Assembly (NCBI GenBank): GCA_949126835.1
Contig: OX421507.1
Coordinates: forward strand, 10,320,121-10,384,120
Direction of reading: 5' to 3'
From: Anisus vortex
Lineage: Eukaryota > Mollusca > Gastropoda > Planorbidae
Length of the DNA stretch: 64,000 bases
Part shown: piece after piece, positions 42,964 through 53,892 of the stretch
How the letters are laid out: each line of letters starts with the position of its first letter
Numbering within the stretch: position 1 is the first letter of the stretch
Program-made: the position numbers and the translations under genes
The notes under the pieces: generated by a model
The model's database searches: none
Told to the model about the DNA's origin: nothing
The model's input: only the letters and a program-made list of their open reading frames with translations

Positions 42964-44850
42964 TTTCATTTAATAGTTTGCTTTTATAACTGTTTTATGT
43001 ATTATAATGTATTTCATAGATGAGATTCTTATGTATTTTATTATTTGGTTCATTTGTTTAATTGGTAGAGTAATTACATGCATATGTTATTAATGCGTTG
43101 TTTTAAATACGGAGATGACCTTGTATTGTAAGTTTCACGTTGTTAACTATTCATCAAGGGCAAATTTTTATTTTCATTTCCGGTGCGATGTCTCTTTCAG
43201 TGAATGTAAAATTTTGTGTTGTTTTTGTTTGTGTGTGGTGTGTTTTTTTTGTTTTTTTACGCACCACTATGTACATATTATTTTTATATAAGTTTACGGG
43301 TGTATTTTGTTAAAACTGTTGAAAGGTTTAGGAGACGATATTTTAATTTCATGGCTTATGGCACATGAAATAACGAGGAGAGAGACTTGGCCTTTCTGGG
43401 TCCGTCTTCACCGATTTTGCCTCCTTTATTACTTTTAGCTTCACTGCCTTCCACGGAATGGAAGTAAGGTTCACTGTTTTCCTTCCGTTATTCCTTACCC
43501 TTCTTTTCTAATTTTTTCTTCGTTACCTATCTAATACAAAAACTTATGTCTAATATTAATCTTCTTTCTTCAAATTATTTTTATCAGAGTGACATCAATG
43601 TATAGTACAAGAAGAAGGACCGATATACAAATACCGGCCCAACTTCCCCTTTTTTTGGCACATTCGCCAGGGTGTTAACTGGTGCAGGCCGGTCATCCGG
43701 CGACGCTGGCTTGGGAAGGTGGGAGGGCCAGGAAAGTCGGGCCTTCTAAACTTTATGTCACTACCAAACAAATTGCATTTATTTCCCTATCTCTCTTTCA
43801 ATAGTTCATGCCGATGGGAACGGCTAAACGCTATTTGAAACCTAAAGACAACTTGGGAGTTTTTTAATCTTTTTAGAGAACTGCACAGATTTTTTTCTCA
43901 CTTGTGAAGGTTCCCGTTGTGGGATTACCCGTGAATGACACCTTTCGTCACCCGTCTTCTATGGGTGTTTCACTTTTCTTTGTCATCTGTGACCCTTTCT
44001 TTGTTTGTTTTTTTTATATATATATACATTTAAGACCGCGCTTGTTGGTTAAAATTAAATATATACTCCGAAAGGGATATAACAATTGAAGCTAGATGTA
44101 CATAATTTCTACCAAACTTGGGTTCATTTATCTTCATATTATGTTGTTTTAAATATCTTACAGTTAATAATGGATTGTTACGTTTATTATATGTTTAAAT
44201 TAATTAAAATATGTATGGATGCTAAGCAAGAATGTCAAATAAAAAAGAATGAATGAATTTAAATTTAAAGTTAGTTACAATATTAGCGTAAATTAAATCT
44301 TGCCTATCTCCCCCCCCCCCCCTCATCTCTCGCCAATCTAAATAATTGTAGAGGTACCCACTTGGTTACAATCATCCTATTTTCGATAGCCCCCCCCCCC
44401 CCCACCCCTCACAAAGACTCCCGAACATAAATGAATTTCTATTGCTCTACTCCTTTTTCTCTGGCTTTGTTGTAATAAAATTAATAACATAAAATTAAAA
44501 TTTCCTCTATTCCTTCCCCAATGTAAACTTGTATAATTTCTACTTTATACAATCAGATATATATATGTTATGTATAAGATGCATGTACACTATTGAAGTA
44601 TGATACGAAAGTAACGAATGAATGGAAAACTATGTCAAATAAACAGAATGAATGGATGTGAAAGTCTAAACCTAACTACAACAACTACATAAATTATCTA
44701 AATTTGTTTAAATATTCTATGTTGTCTTCTATCCTTTAGAATTGTAAAAATTGCAATTAATGTCTTCTATCCTTCCTCTTAATGTACAAATATATGAATG
44801 TTATTGTACATGTAAAAAGTGTCAATAAACATTGTTGAAAACAAAAAAAA
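42964..44850 (+). other. 3' UTR of the intact Tx1 LINE
   Basis: It is long (about 1.9 kb) and noncoding. Possible hairpins: CTTCCACGGAATGGAAG (43449-43465) and GCCGGTCATCCGGC (43689-43702), within a GC-richer patch at 43665-43745. TCTTCTATCC occurs at 44725 and 44763, as in the composite element. C-runs lie at 44311-44322 and 44391-44403. TGTCAAATAAA.AGAATGAATG occurs twice (about 44234 and 44634). It ends GTCAATAAACATTG, then an A-run. Confidence 0.75.
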
Positions 44851-45251
44851 AGATCACAATATAATTAATATTAGAAAGTGTAGTAAGTGTTAGATCTTCA
44901 TCTTGAGTATTAAAATAATGTTTAGACTTTAGACAATAATTATCAAAAATGGGAGAGTTAAGTAGACTTATAAAATATTGTATTGGATATAAATGCAGAT
45001 TTTTAATAAAAAGGATGATAATCACAAACACGTAAATTTTCTTATTAAATATAAAACGCTTTAACTATTTTCTATATAAATAACCTTCTTTGTCTTTGCC
45101 TTGCTATGGAGTTAAATTAATTGTGCTATAAAAATAATTTTTTTTAAAGTAGGCCTATAATAGCGCGGGTTTGACTTTTAGGCTGTTGGCACGCTGATTG
45201 ATTTAGAAATCCTAGTTTGGCACATTATTAGCAAAAGGTTGCCGATCCCTG

Positions 45252-45259
45252 GCCTAGTG
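45252..45259. repeat. Right 8-bp TSD (GCCTAGTG) of the 37035-45251 hAT
   Basis: Identical to 37027-37034. Confidence 0.93.
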
Positions 45260-45524
45260 GGCTTGATAATGGTTCGGGTTTTCCCGATAAATGGCTGCAT
45301 ATAATTATAATGATTACCGGCCTTAGCTGATTGTTGAGTTTATTCGCGATCTATTCTTCCGATTTATATTTTGAAATGGGTTAAGATCACTGATCTATAT
45401 ATATACTTTGGAAGGATATTAGCACTAGCAGTAAATGTGTGTGATTTTCCCTGCCGTAGCGGCCTATACCAACTCTGGGAAAATTAGTCCTTAACGTTTT
45501 TCATTCTAAAATAATGTTGAATAT

Positions 45525-45632
45525 AAAAGTAAAGTACCATTCGCAAACCAAACTGATCATAAGGCTGGTGAAGCAGCGTTCACCAGTTTCTGTGGCCACG
45601 GCGTACTAGTGGGATGTGTAACCAGCACAATG
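45525..45632 (-). mobile_element. tRNA-derived SINE, 3'-half fragment
   Basis: AAAGTAAAGTACCATTCGCA, ACCAAACTGATCATAAGGCT, CACCAGTTTCTGTGGCCACG, GCGTACTAGTGGGATGTGTA and CCAGCACAATGCCC match the family consensus. The tRNA head is absent. Confidence 0.85.
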
Positions 45633-46081
45633 CCCAAATATAATTTCTAAATTATATATAAGAATTGTATTTTAAAATTACAACAAATATTTAGGTTTAA
45701 ATATATTTTACATCGCCAAGGAATTTATTAAAGTTTTTATAGGTCAGTGACTAATAAGGTATCCAGAACAATCTATGTAATTATACATCAGTGCTTAAAA
45801 TAATCCATATTGCAAATTAAAAACAAAACAAATAATATTGCCTTCGTAAAGTAAATAGATACACAAAATAATTGCAACAAGTGTCGCGCAATAAATTAGC
45901 ATCCAGTATTAGCGTAACTAAAGCGGCCGGGGGTGGGGGGGGGGGAGTCCCAAGCGCCAAGGTTTGGATAGGTGCCAAATTAACGTTCTTTCAATTTAAA
46001 AAAAAAATCATAATAACATACAATAAACACAATTTGTTAATTATCTTTGGACATAAAGTTCAATGTAAGAAAAGCAATGAT
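45633..46081. other. AT-rich unassigned DNA with a G-run
   Basis: A G-run at 45932-45946 lies in a segment (AGCGCCAAGGTTTGGATAGG) whose TAGGTGCCAA phrase recurs at 46329. This may mean the 57-bp repeats lie inside an unclassified element at about 45925-46385. Confidence 0.4.
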
Positions 46082-46309
46082 TTCAACACACCACCCTGCC
46101 TTGTTATATACATGTACGTACAGTTAGCTTACTAAAAATTCAACACACCACCCTACCTTGTTATATACATGTACGTACAGTTAGCTTACTAAAAATTCAA
46201 CACACCACCCTACCTTGTTATATACATGTACGTACAGTTAGCTTACTAAAAATTCAACACACCACCCTACCTTGCTATATACATGTACGTACAGTTAGCT
46301 TACTAAAAA
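46082..46309. repeat. 57-bp tandem repeat, four copies
   Basis: The unit begins TCAACACACCACCCTACCTT and ends AGCTTACTAAAAAT. It is almost perfect (228 bp = 4 x 57). Confidence 0.97.
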
Positions 46310-47071
46310 TAAAAACTATCCGTCTAGATAGGTGCCAATTTAGACCTCCACCCAACGCGCCATTGTCCATAGTTACGCCTCTTAGCTACTAGACCGAAAT
46401 TAAAGTATTAGCCTATATCACGTATATAGAACCAATATAGATATATATTTCTTTGTGTTAACATATTATGTCACCTTCAATTACTATAGCCAAATTTAAC
46501 ACCTTCTACTCCAGTACTAGAATTAACATAAACACGAATATAAGGTGGTCCGATCGCGCGCCGTAATGCGCCACAGGGTGATAGTAATGGCACATTTCTC
46601 TAGCGAAATGGAATCGAGAAGACTATAATGAGATTCATACATTGATATACATAAATATTACAATATTCATATAACTTTGCGTGACTATAGCTTTTACTCT
46701 TGTAGCCGCTGAAAAAAAAACAAATTATGAATCTGAGGAAAGACAGTAAGGAAAGGGCACTATTCTATATTATCATACGAAGTCTAATTCTAAAGTATCA
46801 GCGGTGTAGATTGGCTCTGGCTGTGAATAGGGTCGCCAGCACAGACTGGTGCGCTCACCGGATGTAATCTAAGATCATCAACAAAAGCACCATGGGAGTT
46901 AATGCGATTCCAGATCAGCAAGACTGTTTGTCATTTTCACCACCGGGTGTTGATTTAATTTATTCTATTTTTTTTTGTTGCCTCTTGTGCTGACGTAAAG
47001 AACAAGAAACTAATATTATGCTAATTTATGTGCATATCATTTGTTTGTGGATTTTTTTTTCGTTTTTTTTT
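46310..47071. other. Unassigned intergenic DNA
   Basis: No gene, RNA or element ends recognised. Confidence 0.5.
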
Positions 47072-47073
47072 AA

Positions 47074-47109
<36 letters not shown>
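47072..47109. repeat. Poly-T tract
   Basis: A T homopolymer embedded in a wider T-rich zone (47048-47125). The open frame through it is an artefact. Confidence 0.9.
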
Positions 47110-47111
<2 letters not shown>

Positions 47112-47255
47112 TGTTGTTGTTGTTTATTGTATTGGCTGTGGATCAGTTTTATAACCAAGCATCACAGACACATCGTATAATAATTAATAATAATTCGTTA
47201 ACATTTAGTAGAATTATAAAAAAGAAAAGTATCCTGTCGGAACCAAAGATCCATA

Positions 47256-48405
47256 GGGCCGGTGAATAAACGTTATAATAGGGCCGGTGAATAAACGTTA
47301 TAATAGGGCCGGTGAATAAACGTTATAATAGGGCCGGTGAATAAACGTTATAATAGGGCCGGGGAATAAACGTTATAATAGGGCCGGTGAATAAACGTTA
47401 TAATAGGGCCGGTGAATAAACGTTATAATAGGGCCGGTGAATAAACGTTATAATAGGGCCGGTGAATAAACGTTATAATAGGGCCGGTGAATAAACGTTA
47501 TAATAGGGCCGGGGAATAAACGTTATAATAGGGCCGGTGAATAAACGTTATAATAGGGCCGGTGAATAAACGTTATAATAGGGCCGGTGAATAAACGTTA
47601 TAATAGGGCCGGTGAATAAACGTTATAATAGGGGTGGTGAATAAACGTTATAATAGGGCCGGTGAATAAACGTTATAATAGGGCCGGTGAATAAACGTTA
47701 TAATAGGGCCGGTGAATAAACGTTATAATAGGGCCGGTGAATAAACGTTATAATAGGGCCGGTGAATAAACGTTATAATAGGGCCGGGGAATAAACGTTA
47801 TAATAGGGCCGGTGAATAAACGTTATAATAGGGCCGGTGAATAAACGTTATAATAGGGCCGGTGAATAAACGTTATAATAGGGCCGGTGAATAAACGTTA
47901 TAATAGGGCCGGTGAATAAACGTTATAATAGGGCCGGTGAATAAACGTTATAATAGGGCCGGTGAATAAACGTTATAATAGGGCCGGGGAATAAACGTTA
48001 TAATAGGGCCGGTGAATAAACGTTATAATAGGGCCGGTGAATAAACGTTATAATAGGGCCGGTGAATAAACGTTATAATAGAGCCGGTGGTTAAACGTTA
48101 TAATAGGGCCGGTGAATAAACGTTATAATAGGGCCGGTGAATAAACGTTATAATAGGGCCGGGGAATAAACGTTATAATAGGGCCGGTGAATAAACGTTA
48201 TAATAGGGCCGGTGAATAAACGTTATAATAGGGCCGGTGAATAAACGTTATAATAGGGACGGTGGTTAAACGTTATAATAGGGCCGGTGAATAAACGTTA
48301 TAATAGGGCCGGCGAATAAACGTTATAATAGGGCCGGGGAATAAACGTTATAATAGGGCCGGTGAATAAACGTTATAATAGGGCTGGTGAATAAACGTTA
48401 TAATA
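47256..48405. repeat. 25-bp satellite, exactly 46 units
   Basis: The unit begins GGGCCGGTGAATAAACGTTA and ends TAATA. 1150 bp divides exactly into 46 units. Most are identical. A GGGGAATAAA variant recurs roughly every ten units, which suggests higher-order amplification of about 250 bp (10-11 units). Two more units lie at 50478-50528. Confidence 0.98.
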
Positions 48406-50477
48406 GACCTTTTTAGTTTGACCCCGGAAAAGGGGCGTGGCCTTGAGACTCACTGACATATATTTCTTTTGGGGGCACAAAGATTTTTGTTCCTTCTTTC
48501 CATATAGTATTTTACTAAAGGTGTTGGGGGGTTTTAATGTTATTATAGTTGTTTTTGAACTTTAAACCATAAAAACACATGGAGATCTTAAACTAAGAAC
48601 CTAGGAAGGGAATTGTTAAAAAATAACGTTTAGAGCTTCTTTTTTTTTTAAAGAAAATTTTTTTTAGACCTGGACTCTATGCTTTGGACCTTAATATTAT
48701 GGTCGATTCTATCGTGATCACTGTGTCATTACTTTTTGTTGAGTTTCTTCAATGAGAATCAATGTGAAAAAAAAATTACGTTTAGAACTAGTTTTGTATC
48801 GAAAAAAAAATAATTAGGCCTATAATGCTTTTATTACTGTAGGCTATTCAAGCTATTGCTTAACTTAGCCCTAGACCTAGATCGCTCGTTTTGATTAATA
48901 AAAAAGGCAAATATAATTCTAGATATATTTCATGTTGAATGTTTGATAGAGACAGACGCATAAGAGCCGATGCATCTTCACGAATAGGCCTATAAAAACC
49001 ATAGCCATAGGCCATAGCAAATATTATGTTAAACTTTAAAAAAATATATATTGTTCGTAGGAAGAGGCTAATATATATATATATATATAATATATATAGG
49101 CCTATGTCGTATAGTCGGACCTATGACCGTATGTCGGCGTAGGCCTATGTTTTCCATATTGAATATGATATATTATAGCCTAGATATAGATATAGATGAT
49201 ATAGGCCTATAGGCTATAGGCCTATTCATATTGTGACTTATTGTCATTTCATTAGTCCTATGCATGAAATATTATTCAATAACAGGCCTATAACTAAAAA
49301 TTCATGAAGAAAACACGCACCAGTTTGCAAATATCAAATATATAGCATAGCCTACCTTCATATTCGCTTAATTATTTCATGCAATCGCAATCGGTTAATC
49401 AACACTTTTCTATAGTAAATAGTAAATATTTTCAATTGTTTAATAGTTTAAACTGTTTGAGCTTATAACCTTTAGGCTACTATAATAGGCTAATGTACTA
49501 ATAGGCTAATAGTAATAGGCCTAGGCCTATAGGCAGGCTAATAATTAGGCCTATTATTATAGTAAACTATATGTGATAGGCCGATTCGATATGCTATATT
49601 ATATTAAATAATAGTAATAGCTATTATAATTTATAGGCCTATCCTATAAGCCATAAGCCTATATTTATAATTTATATAGGCCTTTAGGCTACTTTAGCTT
49701 AGCCTATTAGGGCCTATAATACTATATAGCCTATAGCCCCTATAGGCCTACTATAGCCTATAGGCGGCTATAAGCCTATAGTCCTATAGCTAGGTCTAGG
49801 CCTACTAATATGTTATAATCCCGCTTAACTACTTCTACATACAATATTTTAACGATAAAACCCCAGAACAAGTCAAACAATAGCATAGGCCTATGGGACA
49901 TAGACCTAGGCCTTTTCAGAATCAAACTATGATGAGCTTACTTTGGCTTTTCAAGGTTCTTTTGTGACATCGAAATCGAACGATAAAAAAAATTAAAATA
50001 ATTAAAAGTTACGATTTCTATTGCTACAAATAATAACTTAATACAATATAGCCTACGCGTTGATACTTCAACACAAACAAAGCTTTATAAATATATAACT
50101 ATGTTAAATTTTATTTGTATGCTTAAAGACGATTTACTGATCGCTCGACGCCAATCTGTATTAACATGGTGACATGGTTGATGGTAACCATAGACGCATT
50201 AGGCCTAGAATGTATAATAAATGTTTTTTGGGTTAAAAACTGGTTCAAAAGGTAAAAGAAAAGTACAGTTCGCTCCCTAGCTTCTGGGTATAAAGTTTTT
50301 ATGAATTAGTTTTTTTGTAAAATGAAAAGCTAATATAATTACGCCCAAAAACCACTAGGCCCCCAGTAAAATAACAAAGGCGAAGAAGGTTTTATTGACA
50401 ACTTCTGCCCCCTAGCTACTGCGCATGCGTAGACATTGACCTCTTTTTTGGAATAATTAATAAAATGAAAAGGTCTA
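48406..50477. mobile_element. Insertion within the satellite, rich in AGGCCTATA palindromes
   Basis: It separates 46 satellite units from two. The ends are short inverted repeats: GACCTTTTTAGTTT at the left and the complement of GACCTTTTCATTTT at the right, each next to TA. 48810-49930 is dominated by TAGGCCTATA and related self-complementary words. It begins with a CCCCGGAAAAGGGG hairpin at 48421-48434. No open frame is visible. TA-adjacent ends suggest a Tc1/mariner-like MITE, but this is weak. Confidence 0.5.
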
Positions 50478-50528
50478 TAGGCCGGTGAATAAACGTTATA
50501 ATAGGGCCGGTGAATAAACGTTATAATA
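50478..50528. repeat. Two further 25-bp satellite units
   Basis: Two copies identical to the array unit at 47256-48405 apart from the first base or two. Confidence 0.95.
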
Positions 50529-50785
50529 AAAAGTAAAGTACCTTTCGGACCAAACTGATCAAAGGGCTGGTGAAGCAGCGTTCAACAGTTTCTGTGGGCC
50601 TTGGCATACTAAGGGATTGATTGTGTGGCCAGAACTATGCACCTCCGCCTTTACTTTACCCCAACTAAGGTCATCACCCGATCAGAGCTGGGTAGACTCG
50701 GGGACCCCCTTCAGACCAGGGAAAAAACCCTAGCCTGCACTAGGGTTCGAACTCACGCGCTGCCGCTCTGCCACCCTGCCCCTTA
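50529..50785 (-). mobile_element. tRNA-derived SINE, full-length reference copy
   Basis: Read on the minus strand, the head GGGCAGGGTGGCAGAGCGGC holds box A (TGGCAGAGCGG) and GTGAGTTCGAACCCTAGTGC gives box B (GTTCGAACC). The body runs through CTGGTCTGAAGGGGGTCCCC, GAGTCTACCCAGCTCTGATC, GGGTAAAGTAAAGGCGG, TGGCCACACAATC and CAGAAACTGTTGAACGCTGC. It ends TTTGGTCCGAAAGGTACTTT. It is the best-preserved member of the family here and the yardstick for the other copies. It abuts the satellite. Confidence 0.9.
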
Positions 50786-51044
50786 TTTGTAAAACCATTC
50801 ATCATTCAATCCCTATGTAAACCCTAACCCTGATCTTATAAAGATACAAGTCGACCTGCGGGCCCAAAGTGCCCATAAGAAAACTATGTGCATGAAAAGA
50901 AAATTGCAAGATCAACTATAGAAGGAAAAAAAATACATTGTACAAACTCCACCAACTTAAACAACTGTCCATATTGATGTACACAATATAGAAGAAAATA
51001 AAGACATTGTTTTGACTATCCCATAATTTGCAAGAAAACAAACA

Positions 51045-51320
51045 ACTTTCTTATCTTATACGTACAGAAGATTATTGTGTACTACGATTGTCCATGGTTT
51101 GAGTCTTGCCTTTTGGTTAATGTTTTAAATGACGTCAAGTTATTGGTTTTACTAGTTTGTTCAGGCAACCCATTAGATTCTCGTCAGGAAAGAAAACTTA
51201 TATGCAATAGTATTAGCATATAATATATTAGCAAAAAAAAACAAGCTTCTTATCCTTATGTTTATTTGAGCATTGTAATAGCTTGTTATTGTGTTATAAT
51301 TCTAAGAAAAAATTTAATGC
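51045..51320 (-). pseudogene. LINE 3'-end remnant, copy 4
   Basis: Minus-strand 3' end of the CR1/L2/Jockey-group LINE: TCTTATACGTACAGAAGATT..ATTGTG, GGTTTGAGTCTTGCCTTTTG, GGCAACCCATTAGATTC, then TTATGTTTATTTGAGCATTG. It is more decayed than copy 1 and has no open frame. Confidence 0.7.
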
Positions 51321-51449
51321 TTACGTCTACAAATTTATCATAGTAGCAGAAGATTAGTTTTTAATCAGTGCAAAAGACTTTTACAAAGAAAAATGAATAA
51401 TCGTAAAACGCACGCCATTACAACTGTGAAGAAGACATATCCCCTAGAG

Positions 51450-51652
51450 CAGGGGCCGGCAACCGTTTATAATAGTGTGCCAAAGCAGGGTTTCTAATTC
51501 AGTCAGCGTACCAACAGCTTAAAAGTTGTTATGCTCTAGCACATAACACACAATTTCTTGTAGAAGAGACTTTTTGGATGGTCTTCCGCGTGCCATTGAA
51601 AATCGCTCGGCGTGCCAAACTTGGCGCGCGTGCCGTAGGTTTCCGACCTCTG
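51450..51652 (-). mobile_element. Buster-type hAT MITE, 203 bp
   Basis: CAGGGGCCGGCAACCGTTTA at the left and GGCGCGCGTGCCGTAGG..TTTCCGACCTCTG at the right. Flanks CCCTAGAG and CTCTAGAC match at six of eight bases and keep the central TA. Confidence 0.87.
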
Positions 51653-51660
51653 CTCTAGAC

Positions 51661-52589
51661 TTTCTCAACTGCTTCCGGTCAATTAACATGGAACAAATAG
51701 GATCAAACACTAACCCTGATATTTAAAGATAACAAACTTAAATGTTTATTTTTTTACAAAATAAATTAGTCAAGAGTTGCGTTTTCTTGGTTATTAAAAA
51801 ACAAAATGCGTAAATTCATAAAAACGAATAACAAAAATTCTTTTGCATTAAGCTATAACTTTGCTATTATAAAAAGGTGATTATTCCCTTCTGACTTTTA
51901 CAATACATTGTTTTGCTTTGTAAACATCTATTGGAAATGAAATACATTTTAATCCCCAACTAATTTGAGTACAACCAGTAACCCAGCAGACAGACATTGT
52001 TTCGAAGAAAATGATCGAATAAGAACGGAAATGTTTTTGCACGTGACCTTTTATGCATGCATACACGTTAAGACTTGTCAATAAGACCAAGACAACAAAG
52101 TGCTTAACCTTGTTTTGTTCAAATATCTTCTCGCAAACGCCGATACAAATTCTATTTCAGTAAACAACAGGGTTAAACTGCATAAACTTTTAAACTTTAA
52201 CCGGAGTTAAAATATTCAAATCTGTTTTTTCCACCATACACCTAAGAAAAAATTAACTTACAAGTGAAGGCTATAATTGAATTCTGTAAAAAAAAAAACA
52301 ACTAAATCTCTCTATAATGTGAACACTGGTTTGGAATTGAATTGCCATTCTGTAGTCTCATCTTCTTCCTAGCCAAACTTTACCCACAAATGCCAAGCAG
52401 ACACAATTACTAATTCCCGCGCGCTGGTTGTTATGCAGTGTAATGCAGAGCGTCTACAAAACAGAAAGAATCATCTCAACCCCCCTCACCCTCACCCTCA
52501 CCCCCTAATCAAAACACCAGACATTACCACCCTTAACCCATTTTTCATCCTCGTCCCTTGTCCTTATATGTACTTGTTATTCTCTCCCC
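51661..52589. other. Unassigned intergenic DNA
   Basis: No gene, RNA or element recognised. Confidence 0.5.
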
Positions 52590-53035
52590 CCTTGACATTA
52601 TCTTCTCTTGCCATTCTATTCTATTGCCATTATCTCCCTTGTCATTCTATTCTGTTGCCATATCTCCCTTTGCCATTCTATAATATTGCCATTCTCTCCC
52701 CTTGCCATTCTATTATATTGCCATTATCTCCCTTGCCATTCTATTCTATTGCCATTATCTCCCTTGCCATTACCTCCCTTGCCATTCTTTTTAATTGTCA
52801 CTATCTCCCTTGCCATTCTTTTCTATTGTCATTATCTCCATTGCCATTCTCTCCCCTTGCCATTCTATTATATTGCCATTATCTCCCTTGCCATTCTTTT
52901 CTATTGCCATTATCTCCCTTGCCATTCTTTTCTATTACTATTCTCTCCCCTTTCCATTCTTTTCTATTGCCATTATCTCCCTTGCCAATCTCTCCCGTTG
53001 CAATTCCTTCCCTTTTGCTAGTTCCCTCCCCTTTC
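52590..53035. repeat. Degenerate roughly 31-bp minisatellite
   Basis: Repeated words TTGCCATTCTATTCTATTGC and CATTATCTCCC with substitutions (CTCCCC, ATTATATTG). All three plus frames stay open because the sequence lacks purine-rich stops. None is a gene. Confidence 0.95.
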
Positions 53036-53726
53036 TGATCACAAGATCGATATAAAGCAGATAACAGATAAATGTAATTTTTTTCTCTTTTTTTTTTTTT
53101 TACAAATCATTTACGTTTTGAGGATTATTGATCAGTGCTAGAATTGTGCCCCCTCCCCCCTGTTTCAAAATTCTTCCGTTCACGAGTTCACGTGTAAGTA
53201 ACTGTTGCAGAGGCTCCGAAGACACTCAAATCATTCGGAGCTGTAACGCGTTAAAAAAAAAAAAAAGAAACACCCACTGAAAAGAAACAGAAAAAAAAAA
53301 ACAGGGGGAAACCACTTGCTATGGGAAACCAAAGTTGTGTTGCAAACAGTAATCTCCCCCTGTATGGGTGTGTGTGTGTTTGGGATGGGAGATGGGAAGT
53401 GTTCGAAAAAGTCTTTTATTCCAGTGAATTCGTTGACTAAAAAGATTTCCGCGGTCGGTGGAGATTTTGAAGGAAAAAAAAGGAAAAGTGTTATTTGTAA
53501 CTGATTTGTTTAGTTTTGTAGTTACATCTGAGGAACTAACTTTCTAGTGCTACTGGTGTCTCTTGTACTGTTCCAGTAAAGTTAAACAGATGTGGTTAGA
53601 ATCTAATTAGATCTAGATCTGTTCTTTTTTTGTTTGATTTTGTTTCGTGAAGAATAGAGAAAAGAGAGAATTTTAATACAAGATTAAGAATAAGAGAATA
53701 GAGTTGTTGTTTTATTTGTAAATATC
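53036..53726. other. Unassigned DNA with homopolymers
   Basis: T- and A-runs at 53088-53101, 53252-53265 and 53291-53301. No gene recognised. Confidence 0.5.
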
Positions 53727-53892
53727 TTTACCCCAAACTAAAGTCAGAATATCCCCCATCAAAGCTGGCTAGTAGACTCAGGGACACCATCCAGACCAGA
53801 TTTTTACAAAACCTGGCTTTTACCAAAATTCAAACCCAAACCCTTAAGAAGGCTAGACGTACGCGCTGCCGCTCGGCCCCCGTGCCCAAAAA
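53727..53892 (-). mobile_element. tRNA-derived SINE, 5'-half fragment
   Basis: GCTGGCTAGTAGACTCAGGG, CACCATCCAGACCAG and CGCGCTGCCGCTCGGCCCCC match the head half of the family on the minus strand. The 3' half is missing, and the box B region (ATTCAAACCCAAACC) is decayed. Confidence 0.8.

Larger units (their letters stand above)
37880..44850 (+). mobile_element. Tx1-clade (L1 group) LINE, apparently intact, about 7 kb
   Basis: Structure: 5' UTR of about 490 bp, ORF1 (403 aa), a 30-bp spacer, ORF2 (1117 aa), 3' UTR of about 1.9 kb and a short A-run (44842-44850). Both frames lack stops or frameshifts. Homology of the two flanks to hAT copy B places the breakpoints near CAGTAAAAT (37879) and AGATCACAA (44851). 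I found no clean TSD, so the exact 5' base is uncertain within about 45 bp. APE-type endonuclease plus the reverse transcriptase sequence style (SIDQEKAFDRVD, RQGCPLSPLLYALCLEPLL) point to the Tx1 branch of L1. Confidence 0.88.
37035..45251 (+). mobile_element. Buster-type hAT element carrying a nested LINE
   Basis: The left end is CAAGGGTCGGCAGCCTAAG. The right end GGTTGCCGATCCCTG is its near-complement. Perfect 8-bp duplications GCCTAGTG flank it. Subtracting the LINE (about 37880-44850) leaves about 1.25 kb, similar to copy A. Left part 37035-37879 and right part 44851-45251 align block by block to copy B (GGCTTACAATA..ATATTATATGACT..; AAAAAGGATGATAAT..; CTTGCTATGGAGTTAAAT..). Transposase remnants are frameshifted, so mobility would need an outside transposase. 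Confidence 0.93.

Noticed and set aside
47256..48405. CRISPR-like array
   Set aside because: Units are contiguous 25-bp tandem repeats with no unique spacers, in a eukaryotic context.
52433..53055. 201-codon plus-strand frame and overlapping partners
   Set aside because: Degenerate roughly 31-bp minisatellite. Open in all three frames because of its pyrimidine-rich composition.
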